From Aporhodopirellula rubra (lineage in GTDB: Bacteria > Planctomycetota > Planctomycetia > Pirellulales > Pirellulaceae), in assembly GCF_014192335.1 (NCBI RefSeq), contig NZ_JACHXU010000030.1, positions 1 to 64,000 on the forward strand: a DNA stretch of 64,000 bases, given 5' to 3'. The translations under genes were made by a program, and so were the position numbers. The notes under the pieces are model-generated. The model was not told the DNA's origin, did no database searches, and worked only from the letters and a program-made list of their open reading frames with translations. Within the stretch, counting starts at the first letter, position 1. Every line of letters begins with the position of its first letter. Of the stretch, positions 12,201 to 17,437 are shown in pieces.

Positions 12201-12484
12201 ACGAACCGGAATTACCGGAATGGCTGCCCCGTGTGAATTGGGACCATCCGTCGTTATGGTTGTTCGTGTTGAGCGGGATTGGATTCATGTTGATGCCAAT
12301 CCCGATGGCGGCGGGGCTGATGTTGGCTGCCGTCGTTCTCGGCGGTAGTGATTGGTCGCGGAAATGGATTGTGTCTCGCTTTCATCTTCGCTCTAACAAT
12401 GTGGTGAAGACGGGCAGCGCGATGAAGTCAGGTAACGCGATCCATTCAGGCAACGCCATGAAATCGAACCGGGAATTGAAGTAG
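3281..12484 (+). CDS. Giant two-unit secreted/membrane protein of unknown function (3067 aa)
   Basis: An N-terminal signal peptide ends near residue 43 (SVSYA, then QTVPP), followed by an acidic Glu/Ala-rich stretch. The protein then has a long beta-rich region, three hydrophobic segments at about 1290-1372, a low-complexity linker, a second signal-like segment at about 1487-1508 ending NVAAQTP, another long beta-rich region, and a final cluster of hydrophobic segments at about 2945-3032. The tail carries a short repeat (SGNAMKS/SGNAIHS). The order signal, beta region, three helices therefore occurs twice, as if two genes were fused. The upstream gene has a similar end. No enzyme motif is visible. 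It starts with GTG inside the upstream stop and ends one base into the start of the aminotransferase gene. A role in the cell envelope or surface is inference only. Confidence 0.85.
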   Translation: MITLSRSVAGTSWPRHRVRWRNLAFSLFIAALSSAWLASVSYAQTVPPVDQPVEKQPADEKKTVAAISSEETDASEETGAPDEISAAEDASADPATEKMNAGDADLKGDGDVSDEPMEAEPEETDEEAEAIETPMRLDHPLAASQWRRRKPRWIALYGSQLADMIPQSFRPISIEDLAAALRDAPQSALQISNAPVSRLVMVAHVDENYLVSRASRLVLPQSQDVNENDSDEFARTQVAMRRYRLGPLNLNLIETDSDLAVTERLAETGTEVGVKTDERIGSRIVSDVSGECYALGPVGGTIDFEWSSRCQHVTRGRRWTLRLPDATVTQFYLRVGQREVLDAEGGSVVRLDEPPSVDDLGFALAGSENDESAATIQPSGGNWYLIEPTPGQMLTLLLRSSNEENADDSRGPTSIADDTSHDPTMISVVRGCRLQAQWMGNQLRWSYRLTLDANDEIELSELGWANADVTAVRRDNIEVPFEWTEGRVRWTNPIGSGSATRTGTGATSGNASTTLVFEGVSKQRGKQLWLPRPLLPPDQFFVPPQTWQIQLEVPSWSVFNEVQLPDGWSVRTLPGDFVRAGDRIGVATPTGMSGELSADPTSTWMASGPPPRADDPWSVSISQNDALVFANHQVRFEMDETSIQARGKVTIEMPQGSVRPIVLEIQDGFQFEFVGVGEARRSVPTGPPVGRGRRLTIWPGGNEVVDNRVSVYVTARARRSNLYRRSNDAGQNEAIAKENTERNDNGAQRDVAGVLVDSEDLNVPQAASDLITLPGNANTPPSQPDPASLPRESGVNPPGNRGAAIAGQSIQRVDALWLIRAVDCPGQMLAAIIPPSNLSWSAKAAIEPSRKAFSDLTAEQRRFFAPLPGDAIVFGGAIEATPAVSLEKPDVNLSVSLRTLLRGGRTTPIGRPLERVTLQSESPQRPLPSDHVWQTLEVKTEGTAGEIRSMRLRFAADPKSSKANGGGDPTPPPSWSAMQWSVQLQANQPEFAIDDDAVTRQFIDGVNSWEVRVALPPRFTNQSLLIGRRRQRIDHVGSKLTIGLPNVPDAASQSAEVWIDPSLQLSRNFDALKGVPTLDNAKASRSEPLVSSRVRWSRPDAPIAETARYRYEPNDRPWIEVMPRSHHSPTGLIVGQRLAAVASVNGTDMLKLTCLVRSNSEMELTYPLSLHLVEVRRDGELVTPRIIPGRGIVLPSPVPVNNVASAALARPTTQESPPPKSALSQSSVTPPRWTRLEVSWISPATRGSWYRWFRYPDIQLDQLVVDARRELVAATGTTVIQLSAAPWGVSGMTRPLLLPAGFLGSIGWVVAFILLGLARMVGHRGFITIAAGIILAVSAALLWPSTALPLIAFVAMPLTLAALQLATTDWMRERKAAEAGLGSSSLSKAVSHSADRVSGRREPSSAVVPVGREFGGARSRGEQTPKTPPANTPAPNVPSDSWTRKFDAGEIISSELHTDDIVGGDGSSREESESEPGSGDDFSSSSIVPVLIGFAVTLATWFGGDNVAAQTPLIGPPTVVPNATTVKERTPPTIDVLVPLQRDGEMLGNKIYIPEAFYNELFFSDVRSQIQSPMIQNVSYDLKLRSPLQPDVGPALGALPRSGFPSVGTTETEGGLFESANETNRRNQPGLGGNRASLTAEKLRQTGVAKLTAKIGLVLPPETRRLRLPYRFEQVIGVARVQSGVERQTLRWGDDGEGWVWVEMPSSERDFEAVRSAEIVLSLQCQFEWESPWVLVSATLPPLSAANLNVSAGDDVESVMLQNQTSSWVVDLQSDDTLEGSLATSSSTSNGYSQVADVIYLGPTRRLSLRYQFRDAASDTTKSSAPTLPWDDENYWQKRFWVHSQAGKTVIECEIQPRSPLPPEAIVALSTTVPEVQGVDSFDDIDGPIHPGFGEENSTDDDALDKATKDAGSAAKLLGDNESIDGRDAESRETAQCKLLTQHWSRQKPDSGSDMQTLRLMSLATPTRPIRLGWTLATPKDGVWRIRMPKVKIGAEGIAARDALSVPVVTPEGAAEFAPDAALSPLRRAADESLPWVAWTIANDLQPDWSQIGGLEPLAVDQFYAKWTGYLSSINRAAVGTVTDLTLRRIAKPKTPLTTKHEISIDNDSQRVEFFAEVNGPKTGTSTSVGATRYAVDLPVGARLLDWKFEPIGDESATAFAANGQTNGAGEFPGGTEFDDASSIPLDRNSNGSTNESGTQPVVQPWTVSKRGKITTLLLTSDQVGFRVKVNAVLPLSAGGRDNRLPLMHLTKIMKAGDGAQADDRDESTDFDQSHELLITRSIDAFVNWTRPVGGQKLDAGVEDAASLLTSGKVLVDRFATTGPIQDAFASARFRVRRNNRPFDVDSRITLRWEEGRWTAQTDCVITSEYCPDYLDIALPTRWCDSLQIVPLCISSRQPTLDPALQVLRLELRRDDATPEVDTGGEKPEDSDGQHVRSFRLISRLAVSEITRVSVPEIRIMDVRRHRIDVVVPTRLTNEQVRWRSNFAGPIEKPRWRSDGALEQYTNAASVVSSGDSDASASGVESNAELSVYAVTSPGWSIDLETLPRTDRIAELIHADHRVLVRPQSEHWLMVSRFDLLPGDQSSVRLSVPAVADLVGVWAGTRAADLRRVSGSPLASGDTAQNEVTETSVDAGEVIWDVPLPLSRLSQTVEVLIAFPKDLGNVLMPTLVGLATDDTESSVDWCEIPLQSTVLGQSVEPSDEMMDAIRSDAAKGEAVDGESIGDVTVGGNTGGGGQSRGAISSITSQTRLRWLASCVVEAIRSSSDALADRRDEEVAVWLRPWILRYRMLCDAAGRRIGGPVKENSTDSDSDSDAVESDGTPLPADSDDVISKPLLSWEEMDAYILSQETRYFSLDAFLADAVPNLDPSVSDGGLRSSNPSSRLGDLALAGRDSSTTWSDFLAVTTPPGFVDRWTFVWKGRRLPVQLLAQQRTPLSEYARQQVLRGGIFVALAGLVLIAVLIPRNRSRDEKNEPELPEWLPRVNWDHPSLWLFVLSGIGFMLMPIPMAAGLMLAAVVLGGSDWSRKWIVSRFHLRSNNVVKTGSAMKSGNAIHSGNAMKSNRELK

Positions 12485-13656
12485 TGCAGCGATTGTATTT
12501 CGATCACGCCTCAACGAGTTGGCCTAAAGCCGATGGCGTGATTGAAGCGATGACGGATTTCATGCGTGAATGTGGTGCGAGTGCATCTCGAGGCGGTTAT
12601 GCGGCGGCGCGTGATGCCGGTGCCCTCGTCGCCCGAACGCGTGAAGCTTTGGCACGCAGTATCGGCGCCGATGATCCACGTTGCATTTCGTTTCATGGTG
12701 GCTGCACGGCGGCACTCAATGCGGCCATTCATGGGTTAGTGCCTAACGTGGTCGGTCGCGGTCGCGAGGTGATCACATCCGCGGTCGAGCATAACGCGGT
12801 GTTGCGACCGCTGCGGTCGGCGACGTCACGCGTGGGTGCCGATCTGAACGTGATCCCGTGTGATGACGATGGGCTCGTTGATGTGTCCCGTTTGGCCGAC
12901 GCTATCAGCGAGCGAACGCGAATGATCGCGTTGACTCACGCGTCGAATGTGACGGGGATGGTGCAGCCGGTGACGGAGGCGGGACGTGTCGTTGCCGATC
13001 ACAATGCGAAACGTGATCCGTCGAATCAGATTGTGTTGTTGTGCGATGCTGCGCAAACGTTCGGCTATCTTCCTGTCGACGTGAGTTCCATGGGCGTTCA
13101 CGTGTTGGCGGCGCCGTCGCACAAGGGCAGTGGCGGGCCGGTCGGAATCGCGATGTTGTATGTGCACCGTGATTGGCATGCTTTAATCGAGCCGACCGTT
13201 CAGGGAGGCAGTGGGCACGACGGGCTCGCCGGTGAGATGCCTAAGGAGATGCCCGGACGTCTCGAGCCCGGGACGCAGAACGTTCCCGCTATCGCGGGAT
13301 GGAACGCGGCGCTCACTCGGTATTCGCCTGATCCCGATGGCATGTTGCGGCTCGCGACGTACATGCACGACGGTTTGCGAAATATCAACGGTGTGCGAGT
13401 GGTGGGAGGACGCGGGGAACTGCCGATCGCGAGTCTCGATTTCGGACCGCAGTTGTCGCCGGCCGAGGCCGCCGCGATTTTGGACGCCGAATTCGGAATC
13501 GAAGCTAGGTCGGGATACCACTGCGCCGCGTTGGTGCACGAGTGTTTGGGCACCCAAGCCGATGGGACGCTGCGTCTGAGCGGCGGGCACGGCACGACGA
13601 TGGATGACGTGGATCGCGTCATCGCGGCGGTGCAAGAGATCGCCCAAGAATTGTAA
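12484..13656 (+). CDS. Class V aminotransferase / cysteine desulfurase family protein
   Basis: PLP-dependent fold-type I enzyme of the NifS/SufS superfamily, 390 aa, close to the usual length. The N-terminus LYFDHASTSWPK matches the family start. The PLP lysine lies in SHKGSGGPVG near residue 220, and the persulfide cysteine is in RSGYHCAALVH near residue 348, the spacing seen in SufS-like enzymes. The C-terminus has LRLSGGHGTT where many members have LRxSxGxYNT. The likely reaction is release of sulfur from cysteine for Fe-S clusters or thio-cofactors. The GTG start overlaps the stop of the giant gene by one base, so it is probably co-translated. It could supply sulfur to the sufBCD system 8 kb away, which lacks sufS, but related enzymes act on selenocysteine or other substrates. 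Confidence 0.85.
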   Translation: MQRLYFDHASTSWPKADGVIEAMTDFMRECGASASRGGYAAARDAGALVARTREALARSIGADDPRCISFHGGCTAALNAAIHGLVPNVVGRGREVITSAVEHNAVLRPLRSATSRVGADLNVIPCDDDGLVDVSRLADAISERTRMIALTHASNVTGMVQPVTEAGRVVADHNAKRDPSNQIVLLCDAAQTFGYLPVDVSSMGVHVLAAPSHKGSGGPVGIAMLYVHRDWHALIEPTVQGGSGHDGLAGEMPKEMPGRLEPGTQNVPAIAGWNAALTRYSPDPDGMLRLATYMHDGLRNINGVRVVGGRGELPIASLDFGPQLSPAEAAAILDAEFGIEARSGYHCAALVHECLGTQADGTLRLSGGHGTTMDDVDRVIAAVQEIAQEL

Positions 13657-13751
13657 ACCGGGGCGGTTCTGCGGATGTGTGCCGCGCGTTAGCACGTCTC
13701 AATCACGCACGCGGTTCGGTTAATTACGCACCCAGTTATTCCTGCGGATCA

Positions 13752-13840
13752 GGATTTCACACGGCCCGGTTATTCACACGGCCGGATTATTTACACGGAC
13801 CGGTCATTTACACGGACCGGTTATTTACAGAACCGATCAT
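13752..13840. repeat. Degenerate tandem repeat, ~17-bp unit, five to six copies
   Basis: Successive units resemble CCGGTTATTTACACGGA. The CCGG cores fall at 13766, 13782, 13800 and 13817, with a degenerate CCGA at 13833, giving spacings of 16, 18, 17 and 16 bases. The array sits between two convergent genes, in a 236-bp gap with no credible gene. The direct orientation and the lack of spacers rule out a CRISPR array. Confidence 0.8.
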
Positions 13841-13892
13841 GCGCGTGGCGACTGCTCCAATTGCCCGTTGCGATTGAATCGCGTCACACCCG

Positions 13893-14918
13893 CTACGCCA
13901 TCCAGGCGGCTTTGTAGCTGAGTCCGAGGTTCAGGATGCGTTGAATCAGGGCTTCGTAGGTGATGCCCGCGGCCTCAGCGGATTCGGCAAAGTCTTCGCC
14001 GTATTCGATGTTCGGGTTCGCGTTGGCTTCGATCACGTAGATTTCGCCCGAGGGAGTCAACCGAAGGTCCATGCGTCCGTAACCGCTCATGCTCAACGCA
14101 CGGTAAACGCGTTTGCACAGTTTGAAGATTTGCTTCTCCATTGCCGGGTCGAGGTCTTTCGCGGCGTGCGTGGTGATCTCGTGGCGTTCCTGATATTTGC
14201 GGTCCCATTTCACGCGGCTCGTCGCAATGCGGGCGGCGTCCTCGGGAAGTGTTCCGAAATCCATTTCCCAAGCGGGAAAGCAAACCAGTCGGTCGTTGCC
14301 GAGTACACCACAGTAGATCTCGCGACCTTCGATGTACTGTTCCACGATTGCGTCCTCACCTGTTTTCTCATGGACGAACGCGACACGTTCAGCGAGTGCG
14401 GCATCGTTGTGAACAATCGATGCTTGGGAAATCGCGAACGACGCGTCTTCAGTGACCGATTTGACGAACAGTGGGAACGATAATCGTTGCGGGCGGCGTA
14501 CCGCCCGTCCGTGTCGAAAAACAGCGAATCGCGGCGTTGGGATCCGGTGATAAGTCAGGATTTTTTTCGACAACGCTTTGTCTTTGCTCAACAGCAGTCC
14601 GCGCGGGTTGCAGCCCGTGTAGGGTTGTTGCATCAACTCGAGATAGCTGATCACGGCAAAGTCATACGTCACGACGCCGTGGAATTCCTCCAACAACATG
14701 TACGTGATGTCGGGCTCGAAATCTTTCAGCGCGTTACGGATCGGGGCCAAGTCATCATAGATGCCTAGCGGTAACACTTCGTGACCGAGGTTGCGGAGCG
14801 TTTCGCAGATATCGAATTCTGCTTTCCACGGTCCCCATTCTTTCTCGTCGATGCCTTCGAGGGATTCCGGCGGGACGTGTCCGTCTCGCACCAGTACTAG
14901 CACACGTAACTTACTCAC
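13893..14918 (-). CDS. ATP-grasp ligase, D-alanine-D-alanine ligase-like
   Basis: The 341-aa protein has the ATP-grasp layout. The N-terminal Rossmann-like part has LLLSKDKALSKKIL (about 108-121), where the family has a lysine-containing KxxxK segment. The central ATP-binding part has FPLFVKSV and AIVEQYIEGREIY, and the C-terminal metal-binding part has GRMDLRLTPSGEIYVIEANANPN, the E-x-N magnesium ligands. It should join a carboxylate to an amine using ATP. The spacing is closer to D-Ala-D-Ala ligase relatives than to carbamoyl-phosphate synthase. No mur/ddl neighbours are present, so a cell-wall role is not supported; many planctomycetes carry such stand-alone ligases. The start is GTG (GTGAGTAAG). 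Confidence 0.85.
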   Translation of the reverse strand: MSKLRVLVLVRDGHVPPESLEGIDEKEWGPWKAEFDICETLRNLGHEVLPLGIYDDLAPIRNALKDFEPDITYMLLEEFHGVVTYDFAVISYLELMQQPYTGCNPRGLLLSKDKALSKKILTYHRIPTPRFAVFRHGRAVRRPQRLSFPLFVKSVTEDASFAISQASIVHNDAALAERVAFVHEKTGEDAIVEQYIEGREIYCGVLGNDRLVCFPAWEMDFGTLPEDAARIATSRVKWDRKYQERHEITTHAAKDLDPAMEKQIFKLCKRVYRALSMSGYGRMDLRLTPSGEIYVIEANANPNIEYGEDFAESAEAAGITYEALIQRILNLGLSYKAAWMA

Positions 14919-14969
14919 GCGGTTTTCTCCCGCACCGATAGTAGGGCGGTGGCAGTGTGCCGGGCGTTT

Positions 14970-16115
14970 CTAAACTGCGACACGGTGGCCACCTTCGTGT
15001 AAGAAATTAGTAATGCGGACAGCGACCAAGATCATGGCATCGCGTTTGACTTCCTCGGCGGGGCCGCCGAGTCGCAAGTTCAGTTCGCGGCATCTCTCGA
15101 TCATTTCCTGCACGACTTGGTCGATCGTGTAGGCGTTCTCGCCGGTCCATTTCGAAACCGTTCGATGCAGTTCGGTGCGAATGCGGGTCAGAAATGCGGC
15201 GGCGGTCATGTTGCGGCGATGAGCTTCTTCGGACGAAAACAGTTTGCGAAGGTCGTTGTCATAAACGCTCGGTAAGTCCAAACCGTAGTGGGTTCGTTTC
15301 CGTTCGTAATGCGTTCGCAGGGTTTTGCGGAGTCGCGAAAGTGGATCGACGGTGGCTCGAGATTGCACGACGGGTTTTTTGCCGCGGATTGAGTTCATTA
15401 ACTCGTCCACCGTTTCGAGCTTTTTTATCGCGGGCCAATTCCGATACCGGGCACGCCAACGCGACCCCGGCCGCAGCCAAACTGCGAACGTCTCGGCAAA
15501 GTCTTCGAGCGGGTGTGATTGGGCGTACCACATTTCCAAGTGGTGGACGTAGTCACGGCTGGACGGTTTGGGTTGATACGATTCCGGATATGGCACCGAC
15601 GACCTGCCGAACACGCGGCGATAGATCGCCCGGCGTCGCAGACGGAACGCGGTGTCGATCGCGTGTCCGGTCTCGTGACGCAAAATTTTCATGCACCATT
15701 CATGCGTTCCCCCCTCCACGTCCAGCAATTGTTTGCGTTCCAAACGCATCAGCCGGCGATGGGCGAGGTAAAACGGAATCGCGATGCCGGGGACGTCGTC
15801 GGGCGAAAACCAATCTTCACTCAACCAAAAATGCGGTTTGAATTTTAGTCCTCGTGCCGCCAATTCTTCGTTGAGCTGGGCGATGCGTTTTTCAAGAACG
15901 GTTCCGCGGATGGTCAGTTTGAGATCCGACATCCGAAGGTCGAGCAATTGTTCATCCGACAACGGCAGCAACTGCTCGTCGGCATCGTGCACGTCTTTGC
16001 GGCGAGCCAGCGGCAGTTGTTCGGGTTCGAGAGGTTTCATCCTGCGAGAACGGCGCACGCCATCGGCGGCACCGTTGCGGCTCGCTTTGGGGTTCGACCG
16101 GTTTCCTTTTACCAA
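14970..16115 (-). CDS. Putative zinc metallopeptidase (Peptidase_Mx-like)
   Basis: It carries HETGH at residues 147-151 within MKILRHETGHAIDTAF, the zinc-binding HExxH signature. A downstream HPLEDFAETFAVWL segment resembles the third-ligand region of the putative zinc-binding metallopeptidase family PF15887. There is no signal peptide, so it is probably cytoplasmic, and the N-terminus is basic. The longest frame starts with TTG and overlaps the stop of the upstream zinc-ribbon gene by 7 bases. An ATG start at 16039 (MKPLEPEQL) would remove the overlap. Gene order suggests cotranscription with the zinc-ribbon gene. The substrate is unknown. Confidence 0.75.
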   Translation of the reverse strand: MVKGNRSNPKASRNGAADGVRRSRRMKPLEPEQLPLARRKDVHDADEQLLPLSDEQLLDLRMSDLKLTIRGTVLEKRIAQLNEELAARGLKFKPHFWLSEDWFSPDDVPGIAIPFYLAHRRLMRLERKQLLDVEGGTHEWCMKILRHETGHAIDTAFRLRRRAIYRRVFGRSSVPYPESYQPKPSSRDYVHHLEMWYAQSHPLEDFAETFAVWLRPGSRWRARYRNWPAIKKLETVDELMNSIRGKKPVVQSRATVDPLSRLRKTLRTHYERKRTHYGLDLPSVYDNDLRKLFSSEEAHRRNMTAAAFLTRIRTELHRTVSKWTGENAYTIDQVVQEMIERCRELNLRLGGPAEEVKRDAMILVAVRITNFLHEGGHRVAV

Positions 16116-17164
16116 AACAAACCGCCCTTCGGTCTCGGTCCCACGGTGAAGGAATTCAAGAAGGTTTCGACTTCTTCGTTTTCCGCGCCACGGTCGACGC
16201 TCATCTGCACCGAGGTGTCGGCGCCCATGCTAAATGGTGCGTATCCGACGACAAAGATCCGTCCGTCGACATGAAACGTTTCGACCTGCATTTCGCCGAC
16301 AAAGCGGCTTTGGTCGACACGTCCTTTGATGCCACTGTAGCCGTTGCGTTGCCACTGCGTGCCACCGATGTAGCCGCCTTTGAGTTGTGCGGCGATCCGT
16401 TTTCGGAGCGTTTCCGCTTCGACTTCTTCGGCCGTTTCTGACATCGAGCCGAAGAAGAAACTCGATTCGGTCTTCGCACTTCTGACGGCTTTGTATTCCA
16501 GCACCGTGATGATGTCTTCGTTGGCGAGTGAAGTTCCCTGAGGCATGTAGATGACGCCGCCGGCGATTTCGACGAGGTCGTAACCGGCGGGAACGTTCGC
16601 TTTTACTGCATCGACATCGGCGACGGGTGATGAGGGGGAACCACTCTTCGGGGCGCCGGCGGTATCTCCCTCGTCGCCGCCGGAACTTGCGAGAATCGTA
16701 CCGATCACGATCGCGATCAGCAAAAACATAAACGTGCCGCCGAGAATCGCCGCCAGTGCGAGTGGGCTGAGCGTGCCCTTCTTTTTCGACTTGCTGTTCC
16801 CTTCGCCTGCTTCCGGTTGGGCGGTCGGTTGGCCGATGTATTCGCCGAGTGGGTCACCCGGAATGGGGCCCTGGTACGCGGAGCGTTCGTAGGGATCGGT
16901 GGGAAAACTAGAAACGGCGACCGGGCCCGCGGTCGGAAATTGAATTTGTCCGAAATCGAAACCTTCGTCTTCGGGAGTCAGCATCTTTCGCTGGGCCCCG
17001 GGACGTGCCGACGCAGGTCGTTGTGCAGCGGGGCGTGCAGCGGGCTGTTTGGCCCCGCCGACGTTGATCACGTTTCCGCAGCCGGGACACTTAATCCGTC
17101 CGCCCGCTGGCATTTGTTTGACATTGAGCGATTTTTGGCAGCTTGGGCATTGAATGACAGGCAT
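16109..17164 (-). CDS. Zinc-ribbon, single-pass membrane protein
   Basis: The 351-aa protein opens with MPVIQCPSCQKSLNVK...IKCPGCGNVINV, two CxxC pairs of the MJ0042-type zinc ribbon within the first 33 residues. A Pro/Ala/Gln-rich linker and a basic KSKKKG patch follow. One membrane helix lies at about 131-155 (LALAAILGGTFMFLLIAIVI). The ~190-residue C-terminal domain has no family I recognise. The architecture (cytosolic ribbon, linker, helix, outer domain) is common in planctomycetes and of unknown function. It is upstream of, and slightly overlaps, the metallopeptidase gene. Confidence 0.75.
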   Translation of the reverse strand: MPVIQCPSCQKSLNVKQMPAGGRIKCPGCGNVINVGGAKQPAARPAAQRPASARPGAQRKMLTPEDEGFDFGQIQFPTAGPVAVSSFPTDPYERSAYQGPIPGDPLGEYIGQPTAQPEAGEGNSKSKKKGTLSPLALAAILGGTFMFLLIAIVIGTILASSGGDEGDTAGAPKSGSPSSPVADVDAVKANVPAGYDLVEIAGGVIYMPQGTSLANEDIITVLEYKAVRSAKTESSFFFGSMSETAEEVEAETLRKRIAAQLKGGYIGGTQWQRNGYSGIKGRVDQSRFVGEMQVETFHVDGRIFVVGYAPFSMGADTSVQMSVDRGAENEEVETFLNSFTVGPRPKGGLFW

Positions 17165-17392
17165 AAAAACCGAACGTTCAGTCCCCTCTCAAGTGTCCAC
17201 GCGATCGGGAAGAGAGGGTGAGGTGAAGAGGAAACGACTCAATCGCAAATAACAGTGCCCGCATTCTAAACAGTCCACGCGTCTTTCGCGACGACAGGCG
17301 TACAATCGTTGTATCCGCCATCGACGGCACTCGCGGCCATGTGCAGGGCGTCGGTATCGGCGAGATCGTTCGAGTCCGCTCGACAACACGGC

Positions 17393-17398
17393 TACACT
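17393..17398 (+). promoter_or_regulatory. Candidate -10 element (GCTACACT) for the CHAT-like gene
   Basis: TACACT matches TATAAT at four of six bases, is preceded by GC, and lies 39 bases before the ATG. There is no convincing -35. A near-identical GCTAYAST sits about 40 bases before two other starts in this window. The 273-bp gap around it holds nothing else I can support. Confidence 0.3.
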
Positions 17399-17437
17399 AA
17401 GGGGTAGTCAGACCGATTACCGCAACTCAACGCTAGC

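Noticed and set aside
13752-13840. CRISPR-like reading of the 17-bp repeats
   Set aside because: Units are contiguous with no spacers, are too short, and no cas gene is nearby.
13677-13877. A 66-codon frame across the minisatellite
   Set aside because: It is made by the tandem repeat and has no ribosome site or family-like composition.
17361-17385. GTTCGAGTCC resembling a tRNA T-loop
   Set aside because: The five bases on each side cannot pair to form the T stem, and no acceptor or anticodon arm is found around it.
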